Positions 1-7,711 of a stretch of 29,525 bases of DNA are shown here, in pieces. The stretch is taken from positions 1 to 29,525 of the forward strand of contig CAYOKT010000037.1 in assembly GCA_964404605.1 (NCBI GenBank), written 5' to 3'. Both the position numbers and the translations under genes were made by a program. Each line of letters opens with the position of its first letter. Position 1 is the stretch's first letter. Origin of the DNA: CAYOKT01 sp964404605 (GTDB taxonomy: Bacteria; Electryoneota; Electryoneia; Electryoneales; Electryoneaceae). The notes under the pieces are model-generated. The model ran no database searches and had not been told where the DNA came from. It saw nothing but the letters and a program-made list of their open reading frames with translations.

Positions 1-31
1 GAGAAAGGCCGCGGCGCAGGACGCCGCGGCC
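1..31 (-). terminator. Intrinsic terminator after the tricorn protease gene
   Basis: A perfect 10-bp inverted repeat (7-16 pairing with 22-31, 5-nt loop) is built only of G and C. Read on the minus strand it is followed by TTTCTC. It lies about 50 bases past the stop codon of the minus-strand tricorn gene, as expected for a Rho-independent terminator. The U-tract is short, so efficiency is uncertain. Confidence 0.8.
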
Positions 32-83
32 TGACAGGTGGCCCGGGAGTGCATGCATCCCGGGAGATCTGCCTTTACAACCT

Positions 84-3000
84 CTACTTCAGGTTGTGGA
101 CCTTCAGTGATTTGTCAAGCGGTTTCGGCGGCGCCGCAAGCGGCGGCCACTTCTCCTTGTTCTGCAACTCGTCGAGCAGGACCTGGACGGCCTTGTCGAG
201 CTGTGGGTCTACCCCTTGCAGCACACTCGCCGGGTCGTTCTCCACCTCGATGGTCGGGTCGACGCCGTGCCCCTCGATCAGCCACTTGCCGTCGAGGGCG
301 CCCCACCCGGTGAACTCCGGCTGGGTGTTCCCGCCCCGATCGACGGTCCGTCGTCCGCCGCGGATGCCGACCCAGCCGCCCCAGGTGCGCGTTCCCACGA
401 GCTCACCCAGCTTCAGCCGTTTGAACCCTTCGGAGAACGTCTCCCCGTCCGAGCCGGTCTCGTGGTCGCAGACGGCGATCATCGGCCCGTAGAAGGCGGA
501 ATTGGGCGTATGGTAGAGGGCGCTTTCGCGTGACTTTCCCCTCGACCAGAGGGTGCGTTGCAGCATCGAGAGGATCATCGGCGCGACGAACCCGCCGCCG
601 TTGTTCCGCACGTCCATGAGCAGCGCATCGCGCTTGTACTGGGCGAGGTACTGGCGCCCCCACATGGAGAGCCCGAGCGAACCCATGTCCGGCAGGTGGA
701 CATAGGCGATGCGACCGTCGCTGGCCTTCTCGACATATTCCCGGCGTTCACGGACCCAGTCGAAGTAACGCAGCCGCCCTTCGCTGCCGAGGGGCTCGAC
801 GACCACTTCGCGGGCTCCCTTCATCGTGGGAGTGCTGTTCAGGGAGAGCAGAATCTCCTTGCCCGCCTTGTCGTAGAGGCGGCGGAAGATGTTTTCGCCG
901 GGTTTCAGGGGCACGCCGTCGATGGCGACGATGTACTCCCCGACCTTCGCATCGACCTTCGGTTCGGAGAGCGGGCTGACCGGTTCATCGCCCCAGCCGT
1001 CCCCGCGGTAGATCTTCGTGATCCTGTACGCGCCGCCGGCGACCTGCTCGAAATCGGCCCCGAGACCGCCGACCGGGACACGCGGCGCGGAGAGGATGTC
1101 GCCGCCCCAGACGTAGGCGTGGCCGATGTTCAGCTCGCCGATCATCTCGCGGACCAGGTCGTTCAGCTCGTCACGGTTGGAGATGCGCGGCAACAGGGAG
1201 CTGTACTGCTTCCAGACCCCCTCCCAGTCCACGCCGTGCATGTTCGGATCGTAGAAGAAGTCGCGTTCCCAGCGCCAGATGTTGCGCAGGATCTGACGCC
1301 ATTCGAGGGGCGGTTCGATCTCGAAGGACCAGTCCGAAAGGTCGATGTGGCCCTTCTCCTTCGGGATTTCAGTACCTCCGGCATCCATCACGACGAAGCT
1401 GCTTTCCCCCGTGCGGATGAGCAGTTTCTTCCGGTCCGGGCTGGCATCGTAGCCCCGCACCGAAGTGGAGACGACCTTCGTCTCCTTCTCCTCGATGTCG
1501 AACGCGTTGAGCTGGAAGCCCTTCGGGGTGTCGCCGTCCGGCATCATCCCCGGGTTCTCGCGGCTGGCGAAGTAGAGCGTGCCTTCCGTGGCGATCAGGC
1601 CGAAGGAGTTCGCGGCGTCGATGGGCACCGGGTAGACCCGCTGCGCGATGCCGTCGAGGTCGATCACTATCGGTTTCTCGCCCTCTTCTTCCTTCTTCTT
1701 GGATTCCTCCTTGTCCTCGTCGCCCTCCTCCTTCTCTTCCTCCTCGTATGCCTTCACCAGCTTGGGAGCGAAGGGATTCTCCCCGTCCTTCGCGAGGACG
1801 ACGACGTAGATCTTCGTCGTCTTGTCGTAGATATAGGTCTGGTCGAGGGCGCTGATCACCGGGTTATACCAGTTCTCCGAGGCGAAGTACAGGTGTTTCC
1901 CGTCCGGGTGGAAGCTGAGGCTCGTCTCGCTGGTCATCGGGCGTTCGATGCCCGCCTTCTGCTTCGTGTCGATGTTGTAGAGCCACACATTGCCGTAGAA
2001 ATTGTCGTCCACCCGAATCCACGCCACCCAGCGGCTGTCCGGCGACCACTCGTACTCGCTGATCTCCCAACCGGGGGCGGTGTCGACCAGGGTTCTCTTT
2101 CCGCTCTCGGCATCCGCGATCCAGAGGCGTTTCGCCTTGTCGCCGAACAGCAGCTTTTTCCCGTCCGGCGACCAGACCATCGGGAAACGCCACGTGTCCC
2201 CGCCGGTGGTCAGTTGCTTCGCCTCTTCGCTGCCGTCGGAGGGCGCGATCCAGATCTCCTCCTCGCCGGAGGCGTCCGACATGATCGCCACCTTCTTCCC
2301 ATCCGGGCTGAAGGCGACGTACTTCTCCCGGGAATCGGGATTTCGCATCAGGCGGCGGATGTAGCCGCTCTTCTCGACCGGGAAGGTGAACACTTCACCG
2401 CGGGCGGCGATGGCGATGCGCCGCGCTTCGTTCGGCAGAGTGTAGCTGTCGATGTACCTCCCGGGGTTCTTGACCAACCGTTCACGCGCGCGGAAACGGT
2501 CCGAGGGCAGGTGGATATCCAGCAGGCGCGACTCGCCGGATGCCACGTCGTAGGCGTAGAGGTCATACTCCTTCTGGTAGATGATGGTCTTACCGTCGGT
2601 GGAGGCGTTGCTCAGGTCCCACTCCTCCTCGAAGGTGTGCTGGCGGATGCCGGAACCGTCGGGGGCCATGCTGAACAGGTTGAAACGGCCGGAGCGGTCG
2701 GAGAGGAAGTAGATCCGGTCGCCGATCCACATCGGGAAGAAGTCGGTCCCTTCGAAGGAGGTGACCTTGTCGAATTGCATCGTGCCGAGGTCGCCGACCC
2801 AGATGTCCATCGCCCAACCGCCGCGGTACCGTTTCCAGGGACGCTCCTCGCGCCGGAGACGGTTGAACGCGAAGCGGGTGCCGCCGGGTTCGAAACTGAT
2901 ACGGGTTCCACGGTCCAGGCCGAACTCCTGCTCGAAGCCCCCCTCGACCGGGATGGTGTAGAGTTGCCAGACACGGGACGGCTGGATGCGGGGGCTGCGG

Positions 3001-3386
3001 AAGACGATGTTGCGGCTGTCCGGGGTCCACCCGACGACTTCGTCGCGCGCCCCGTGGTAGGTGAGGCGGCGCGGCTCGCCGCCCGAGGAGGGGATGACGT
3101 AGACATCCGTGTTCCCCTCGTACTGGGCGCTGAAGGCGATCCACTGCCCGTCGGGGCTGAAATGGGCGTACCATTCCCGCCCATCGTCCCGGGTCAGGCG
3201 GACGGCGTCACCGCCGTTCAACGACGCGGTCCACAGGTCGCCCTCGGAGGTGAAAACGACCCGGTCGCCGGAGACATCCGGGTAGCGGAAGAGCCCGTTG
3301 ACATCCTCCTGTGCGAATGAAGGCAGGCTTAAAAGCAATACCCCCAGGGCCAGGGGTACGGCGAAGAAGCGCATTCGTTGCGACAT
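84..3386 (-). CDS. Exported tricorn-type serine protease (S41 family)
   Basis: About 1100 residues, matching the tricorn family. The start at 3386 is chosen because AGGAG lies 7 nt upstream and a Sec signal peptide follows at once (hydrophobic core, cleavage near SFA-QED, about residue 25). Longer in-frame starts exist but would bury the signal. The N-terminal half holds two sets of WD40/PD40-like propeller blades with repeated 'SPDG' turns. After them come an acidic lysine/glutamate-rich linker (codons near 1680-1755), a tricorn core, a PDZ-like region and an S41 protease domain. The candidate nucleophile is the Ser of GSDGE at about residue 979, with the following Asp as in tricorn; the His of 'NIGHAY' is the likely catalytic His. 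Bacterial homologues degrade peptides in the periplasm. A promoter candidate lies just upstream and a terminator downstream, so it may be a separate unit from the kinase gene 163 bases upstream. Confidence 0.93.
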   Translation of the reverse strand: MSQRMRFFAVPLALGVLLLSLPSFAQEDVNGLFRYPDVSGDRVVFTSEGDLWTASLNGGDAVRLTRDDGREWYAHFSPDGQWIAFSAQYEGNTDVYVIPSSGGEPRRLTYHGARDEVVGWTPDSRNIVFRSPRIQPSRVWQLYTIPVEGGFEQEFGLDRGTRISFEPGGTRFAFNRLRREERPWKRYRGGWAMDIWVGDLGTMQFDKVTSFEGTDFFPMWIGDRIYFLSDRSGRFNLFSMAPDGSGIRQHTFEEEWDLSNASTDGKTIIYQKEYDLYAYDVASGESRLLDIHLPSDRFRARERLVKNPGRYIDSYTLPNEARRIAIAARGEVFTFPVEKSGYIRRLMRNPDSREKYVAFSPDGKKVAIMSDASGEEEIWIAPSDGSEEAKQLTTGGDTWRFPMVWSPDGKKLLFGDKAKRLWIADAESGKRTLVDTAPGWEISEYEWSPDSRWVAWIRVDDNFYGNVWLYNIDTKQKAGIERPMTSETSLSFHPDGKHLYFASENWYNPVISALDQTYIYDKTTKIYVVVLAKDGENPFAPKLVKAYEEEEKEEGDEDKEESKKKEEEGEKPIVIDLDGIAQRVYPVPIDAANSFGLIATEGTLYFASRENPGMMPDGDTPKGFQLNAFDIEEKETKVVSTSVRGYDASPDRKKLLIRTGESSFVVMDAGGTEIPKEKGHIDLSDWSFEIEPPLEWRQILRNIWRWERDFFYDPNMHGVDWEGVWKQYSSLLPRISNRDELNDLVREMIGELNIGHAYVWGGDILSAPRVPVGGLGADFEQVAGGAYRITKIYRGDGWGDEPVSPLSEPKVDAKVGEYIVAIDGVPLKPGENIFRRLYDKAGKEILLSLNSTPTMKGAREVVVEPLGSEGRLRYFDWVRERREYVEKASDGRIAYVHLPDMGSLGLSMWGRQYLAQYKRDALLMDVRNNGGGFVAPMILSMLQRTLWSRGKSRESALYHTPNSAFYGPMIAVCDHETGSDGETFSEGFKRLKLGELVGTRTWGGWVGIRGGRRTVDRGGNTQPEFTGWGALDGKWLIEGHGVDPTIEVENDPASVLQGVDPQLDKAVQVLLDELQNKEKWPPLAAPPKPLDKSLKVHNLK

Positions 3387-3426
3387 TCTCCCACTCCTCA
3401 TGCTTGTTCCTCGGCTCACAAGGGGG

Positions 3427-3454
3427 AAGATATTCCACGGCGAGGCGAGTTCAA
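3427..3454 (-). promoter_or_regulatory. Candidate sigma-70 promoter of the tricorn gene
   Basis: On the minus strand TTGAAC (3449-3454) and TATCTT (3427-3432) are separated by 16 bases. Each matches the consensus at 4 of 6 positions. Predicted transcription would start near 3420, giving a leader of about 35 nt that includes the AGGAG ribosome site. Both hexamers stand out in GC-rich sequence, but this is inspection only. Confidence 0.45.
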
Positions 3455-3549
3455 AAGGAGACAAAGGAGGCTCTTTCATCGGCGCGCCGGTCCGCGGGGG
3501 CGGGGAGTGCGGTTCGGAAGCGGGGGGCCGGCCGCCCGGCGGGGCCGCT

Positions 3550-5022
3550 TCAGGCGGATTCCCCGTCCGCCGCGGGGGAGAGGGGAAGGATCAGCCTGAA
3601 ACGGGCGCCGCCGAGTTCCGGGCTGCCGTCGCAAACGATCCGCCCGCCGTGCTGCTCTGCGATGGTGCGGACGATGGGCAGGCCGAGACCGACGCCGTGC
3701 CGCTTGGTCGTCACGTACGGCTCGAAGATCTCCACCCGCCTGTCCGGGGGGACGCCGGGGCCGTCATCCTCGACGGTGAACACGAAGGACCCCTCCCCGG
3801 AGGTCAGACTCAGCCGGACTCGTCCCGGATCGCTTGAGGCGGCGAGGGCGTTGTCCAGCAGGTTGATCAGGGCGCGCTTCACCGCCTCGCGGTCGAATAC
3901 TGCACTTTCGATCTCCTCCCCCTGAACCACGTCGATCCGGCCGGAATAGAGCGCAGCCAGGTCTTCCAGCAGGTCGGCGGGCCGTTCGGGCGCGGGGTGC
4001 AGCTCCGGGGCGCGGGCGAAGTCCCCGAATTCACGGACGAGTCGGCGCAGGCTTTCCACCTCCTCGTCCACGATCTCCCGGGTGGTGCGGATCGCGCGGG
4101 AGAGGACCTCATCCGAGCCGGGATCCATGTCGGACAACTGCTGCACGGAGAGCTGGATCGGGGTGAGCGGATTCTTGATCTCGTGCGCGAGGACCCGGGC
4201 CAGCTCGCGCCACGCCGCCTTTTTCTCCGCGTCCGCGGCGCGCCGGCGGCTCTCGGTCAGACGGTCGAGCATCGTGTTGAAGCTGCGGGCGAGGCGGCGG
4301 GTCTCCCCGGACCCGGAGACCTCCGCCCGCCGCTCCTCCTCGCCGGCGGCGATCGCCTCGGCGACCTCGCTCAACCGCTCGATATGCCGTGTCGCCGGGA
4401 TGACGACCAGCAGCGCCGCCGCGACGGCGAGGGCGACCAGCGACAGGTAGGTGAAGAGGAAGGTGATGAGCAGCGAACTGACCAGGCGGTCGCGCTCCGA
4501 ACGCCGCACCGCCCAGTCCGCCGAGGCGCGCTGCATCGTCGCCGCGGCGTGGATGAAGGCTTCATCCAGCGGACGCAGCAGCACCCACTGGACGCCACGG
4601 GCCTGCAGGGTGGCGCTGATGAGGGACGGGGGGTGTTCGAATCCTTCCGCCGCTTCCGGCGTTGCCGGGGCGGGGGAGGGGATCCATCGCTCTTCCGACC
4701 ACCTCCACCAGTCGCCCGCGGAGGTTTTCGCGTAGAGAAGAGAATCCCCGGCGGCGGGCCGCGGCGGCACGGCGTGTACCGTTCCGCCGGGAAGCGGGAG
4801 GGAGGTGCTGTATTCCTGCAGGCGCAGGCGCAGGGCGCGCTCCTCGGAGGCGATGGCCCGGCGGGCGAGCTGCAGGCCGGACTGGAGGGAGAGGCCGATC
4901 TCGTCCGGGGCCAGGGTGCGGATGCCGAGTTTCACGGTTCCCCGGACGGAGAGCAGGAGGGGAATTAGGGGGAGAAGCCCGGCGAGCCCGATCGCCAGCA
5001 GAAGGCGCCAGCGCAGCTTCAT
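3550..5022 (-). CDS. NtrY-like membrane sensor histidine kinase
   Basis: 490 residues. A membrane helix at about 7-26 and a second at about 183-209 flank a periplasmic sensor region of about 155 residues that I cannot assign. A HAMP segment follows (about 210-262), then the HisKA dimerisation helix with phospho-acceptor His280 in 'LAHEIKNP', the form typical of NtrY/NtrB kinases. The ATPase domain shows the N box (INLLDNA, about 386-392), the G1 box (DDGPG, 419-423) and the G2 box (GVGLGL, about 443-448). All catalytic motifs are intact. The ATG overlaps the stop of the upstream DUF4390-like gene (ATGA) and has GGGAGG 5 nt upstream, so translation is probably coupled. No response regulator is adjacent, so the output partner must be encoded elsewhere. 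The signal sensed is unknown. Confidence 0.93.
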   Translation of the reverse strand: MKLRWRLLLAIGLAGLLPLIPLLLSVRGTVKLGIRTLAPDEIGLSLQSGLQLARRAIASEERALRLRLQEYSTSLPLPGGTVHAVPPRPAAGDSLLYAKTSAGDWWRWSEERWIPSPAPATPEAAEGFEHPPSLISATLQARGVQWVLLRPLDEAFIHAAATMQRASADWAVRRSERDRLVSSLLITFLFTYLSLVALAVAAALLVVIPATRHIERLSEVAEAIAAGEEERRAEVSGSGETRRLARSFNTMLDRLTESRRRAADAEKKAAWRELARVLAHEIKNPLTPIQLSVQQLSDMDPGSDEVLSRAIRTTREIVDEEVESLRRLVREFGDFARAPELHPAPERPADLLEDLAALYSGRIDVVQGEEIESAVFDREAVKRALINLLDNALAASSDPGRVRLSLTSGEGSFVFTVEDDGPGVPPDRRVEIFEPYVTTKRHGVGLGLPIVRTIAEQHGGRIVCDGSPELGGARFRLILPLSPAADGESA

Positions 5023-5630
5023 CGTCCCTCCCCCTTGCGGTATTTCGGGAGTTCGGCCAGCCGTGACCAGTCGGTATAGGATTCTTTCGCGCGGCCGCGC
5101 CGGAACAGCCAGCCGACAAGACCGGACAACTCCCGTTCCATCGCGCTCAGCCGGTCATCGTCCCCCTTTCCGAGGACTCTTCGCTCACCCACCCGGACCT
5201 TCAGGAACCAGGGGCTGTCGCCGGGGAGTTCCCGCCGGGGCAGCGTCAGGATCAGGTCCCTGCGAAACAGGGTGAGCACGGTGGGGTAATCCTTGACCGC
5301 CAGGGGTCCGATGGGCGTGATCACACGGTACCGGTCCTGCCAGACGTTGTACTGGACCTCGATGCGCCTGCGGATGGTCTTGGCGTACCCGGTGCGGAAG
5401 AGGCGGACTTCGATGTCCACCGCGACCGGCAGCCCCGATTGCAGGGTCAGCCGGGTCGGCTCGCTGAACGGTTCGAGGATTTCCGGCCGGATCACCGCGA
5501 GGGTGTCCTCCCACCACGCCTCAACCTTGCCGACGTGGATCTGCGCGGGCGCCGATTCCGGCATCAACGCCAGGAGGGCGAGCCAGGCTCCGATCATCAT
5601 GGAGCGCCGTATCCGGCGGAGGGAAGACAT
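5019..5630 (-). CDS. DUF4390-like exported protein
   Basis: 203 residues with a Sec signal peptide (positively charged start, hydrophobic core at about 10-23, cleavage near APA-QIH). The mature part is beta-rich and carries the features I associate with DUF4390: an early 'LTLQSGLPVAVDIEVRLFR' stretch followed by basic residues and 'VWQDRYRV'. DUF4390 proteins sit beside NtrY-like kinases in Betaproteobacteria, which agrees with the kinase directly downstream here. The molecular role is unknown; an envelope protein linked to the kinase sensor is an inference. Its ATG shares the A of the upstream stop (TGATG) and no clear Shine-Dalgarno site is visible, so expression likely depends on translational coupling to the Omp85-like gene. 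The C-terminus is rich in Arg and Lys. The family call rests on remembered pattern and context. Confidence 0.65.
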   Translation of the reverse strand: MSSLRRIRRSMMIGAWLALLALMPESAPAQIHVGKVEAWWEDTLAVIRPEILEPFSEPTRLTLQSGLPVAVDIEVRLFRTGYAKTIRRRIEVQYNVWQDRYRVITPIGPLAVKDYPTVLTLFRRDLILTLPRRELPGDSPWFLKVRVGERRVLGKGDDDRLSAMERELSGLVGWLFRRGRAKESYTDWSRLAELPKYRKGEGR

Positions 5631-7036
5631 CAGAAGGCGAACCCGAGCGAAACCTTCGTCACGACCTTGGCCGGTGATCCTTCATAGACCATCGGATATC
5701 CCACGTGAACCGCGAGCGGCCCGACCACGGGGAGGTCGAACGCGATCCCCCAGCCGACCGAGGCGCTGAGCGTGTCGTAGTGCAGGATGTTGTCCGTATC
5801 GTCCCCGTTTTCGAGTGGCACCGCATCCCCGTCATCCCCGTTCCATGCCATGCCGAAATCAGAGAAGACGATGAGCATCATGGACGGGTGGGGAGAATGG
5901 CTGAGAAGGGGCTGGCGGAGCTCTGCGGACCCCTGGAAGAGGTACTTTCCGCCGCCGGCCGGCTCGACATAACCGAACTCGAAGCCCCGCATCGGGAAGC
6001 TTCGGGAGAGGGTGAAACGCTGGTAGAAGGGCGCATCGCCCTCCAGCGCGCCGCCCCGCACCCGCAGCGCGAGGGTGGAACCCCGGTTGAGGGGCAGGTA
6101 GCCGCGCAGGTCCGCCTCGATGCTCCGGGTGGACCGGTCCGCCTGCGGATCGTAGGAGATTCGCATCGGGAGCCGGAACCAGATCCCGCGGTGGGGATAG
6201 TCTTCGTCATTGCGGGTGTCGGCGCCCAGGTCGATCTGCGCCGTGAACCAGGTCGCATCGTTTTCCCCGGCGAGGTGGGCCGGCAGCCCGGAGCGGGAGA
6301 TCTCGTCGCCGCTCTTATAGCCGGTTCCCTCGAAACGCCGGGTCTTGCCGGTGAAATCGTACCGTTCGGCGAGGGCGAGGGCGGTGAGGGAAAACCCGGC
6401 CGGCAGGCGGGAGCGGATACCCAGGCCGCCGCGCAGGCGGTTGATCTCGAGGCTGTATCCCTTGCGCGACTCCAGCGGCCAATCCACCCACCAGTCCCGC
6501 GAAACATCGGCCGTGGCGAGTACCTGCAGAGGCAGGGCGAAGACGGGCTGCCACGAGGATTCCTCGTACACCCCGCGCCAGCGCCCGAAGAGACGCCCCT
6601 TGATATGGGTTTCCCCCGTGCGGTTCCGCGATTGTGCATGCACCTCGAGGAGGTTGAACGCCCAGCCGTCCCACGTGACCTCATGCTCGAACCAGTCCAC
6701 CGAGGGCCGGCGTCTTTCATGAACCCAGAGAACCACGACGACGGACCCGGGCTTGCTTCCGGTCCGGGTGGAGATCTCCACGTCGCTGAAAACCCCGCTC
6801 GCGTTGAGCCGTGATTCGCCCCGCACGAGGTCTTTTTCCTCGAATGGCTGACCGATCGTCCAACCCGTCATTTCGAGGACTTCCTCATCGGTGAGTTTGC
6901 GGTTCCCGAGGATCTTGACTTCTTCGAGAATGAGTTGCCCCTCGTGCATTGGAAGGTCAGCGCGGACTTCCGCCGGAAGGGGCGGGAACGCGAGGAGAAA
7001 CGTGACAAGGAGGAAGAAGACGCGGCTTGGGGACAT
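5630..7036 (-). CDS. Omp85-family outer membrane protein with one POTRA domain
   Basis: 468 residues from the ATG at 7036, chosen because a signal peptide starts there (hydrophobic core at about 7-19, cleavage near VRA-DLP) with GGAG 8 nt upstream. After the signal comes a single POTRA-like module (about 34-105: 'ILEEVKILGNRKLTDEEVL', then 'NASGVFSDVEI'). The remainder is an alternating-hydrophobicity barrel ending in Phe, the usual BamA-recognised C-terminus. Near the end 'SFPMRGFEFGY' resembles the conserved (V)RG(F/Y) lid-loop motif of Omp85 proteins. BamA has five POTRAs and TamA three, so this is neither; small Omp85 members may assemble or export other envelope proteins. It heads an overlapped operon with the DUF4390-like protein and the sensor kinase. 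The exact client is unknown. Confidence 0.82.
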   Translation of the reverse strand: MSPSRVFFLLVTFLLAFPPLPAEVRADLPMHEGQLILEEVKILGNRKLTDEEVLEMTGWTIGQPFEEKDLVRGESRLNASGVFSDVEISTRTGSKPGSVVVVLWVHERRRPSVDWFEHEVTWDGWAFNLLEVHAQSRNRTGETHIKGRLFGRWRGVYEESSWQPVFALPLQVLATADVSRDWWVDWPLESRKGYSLEINRLRGGLGIRSRLPAGFSLTALALAERYDFTGKTRRFEGTGYKSGDEISRSGLPAHLAGENDATWFTAQIDLGADTRNDEDYPHRGIWFRLPMRISYDPQADRSTRSIEADLRGYLPLNRGSTLALRVRGGALEGDAPFYQRFTLSRSFPMRGFEFGYVEPAGGGKYLFQGSAELRQPLLSHSPHPSMMLIVFSDFGMAWNGDDGDAVPLENGDDTDNILHYDTLSASVGWGIAFDLPVVGPLAVHVGYPMVYEGSPAKVVTKVSLGFAF

Positions 7037-7173
7037 GGAACGGCTCCAGCGTGGTGGACTCTTTTTCACACAACCACTGCAAGGAATATGCCCCTGCCGG
7101 AGCGATTGTTTTTCAAGAGGTTGCACCCTCATCCTGCTCGGTCAGGTGTGAAAGTGTGACAGATTGACTACGC

Positions 7174-7491
7174 TCAGGGTATGTATTTCTGAAGATCGGG
7201 CGACTTCCGTTTGATCTCCTCGAGCAGCCGGTCCTGCTTGATGATCCGGCTCAGGGCGCGGAAGATCAGCGTGAATCCGAGACCCACCAGCACCGTGTTG
7301 AAGAGGAACAAGGGGATGATCAACATCAGGTTGCTCAGGGGATCGTACAGGCGGGAGGTGGTGATCAACAGCGCGACGATCGACATCGGCAGGGTCAGCA
7401 GGACGATGCCGGTGCGGAGCACGGCCAAGGAGGTCCGCTTTTCCGCGAGCACCATCTGAACCCGGGCGACCATGTCGAGTTTTCCGCCCAT
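7174..7491 (-). CDS. DUF202-like small inner-membrane protein
   Basis: 105 residues from the ATG at 7491, or 99 from the ATG at 7473. The open frame extends much further upstream, but that part is arginine/proline-rich and looks non-coding. The protein starts with 'VLAEKRTSLAVLRTGIVLL', very like the DUF202 opening (LA.ERT.LAWLRT). It has a helix at about 20-44, a second at about 50-77, and a charged cytoplasmic tail. DUF202 proteins are small membrane proteins of unknown function. The gene stands alone: 137 bases separate it from the downstream Omp85-like gene, and a divergent gene lies upstream. The ATG at 7491 has GAGGA placed very close, so the ATG at 7473 with GGCGGA upstream is a real alternative. 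Confidence 0.72.
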   Translation of the reverse strand: MGGKLDMVARVQMVLAEKRTSLAVLRTGIVLLTLPMSIVALLITTSRLYDPLSNLMLIIPLFLFNTVLVGLGFTLIFRALSRIIKQDRLLEEIKRKSPDLQKYIP

Positions 7492-7711
7492 TTCCTCGTG
7501 ATTTTCCCCGCTGTACAGGGTGACGCCTCCCTTCCCGAAAGACGGTGAGTAAGGTACGCCGCGAGGCCGCATCCTCCAACCGGGCCGTGGGAGCGGGCAA
7601 TTTGAACCTGTCGATGCCGGCCGCCGGTATTCCCCGCCGATTGCCCGTACCTTACACTCAAGGTGGAAGGTGGACGGAAGCGATGATCGGCACGGGATAC
7701 CCGAGGGAACG
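7492..7711. other. Divergent intergenic spacer (220 bases)
   Basis: This spacer separates the minus-strand DUF202-like gene from the plus-strand secreted BNR protein and must hold both promoters. I see TTGAAC at 7602-7607 and TACACT at 7653-7658 on the plus strand, but they are not at standard spacing to each other or to good partners. No operator-like palindrome is obvious. Confidence 0.3.

Noticed and set aside
558..3320. A plus-strand open frame of about 920 codons opposite the tricorn gene.
   Set aside because: No recognisable domain, signal or ribosome site; the minus strand carries a complete protease. Treated as an antisense shadow.
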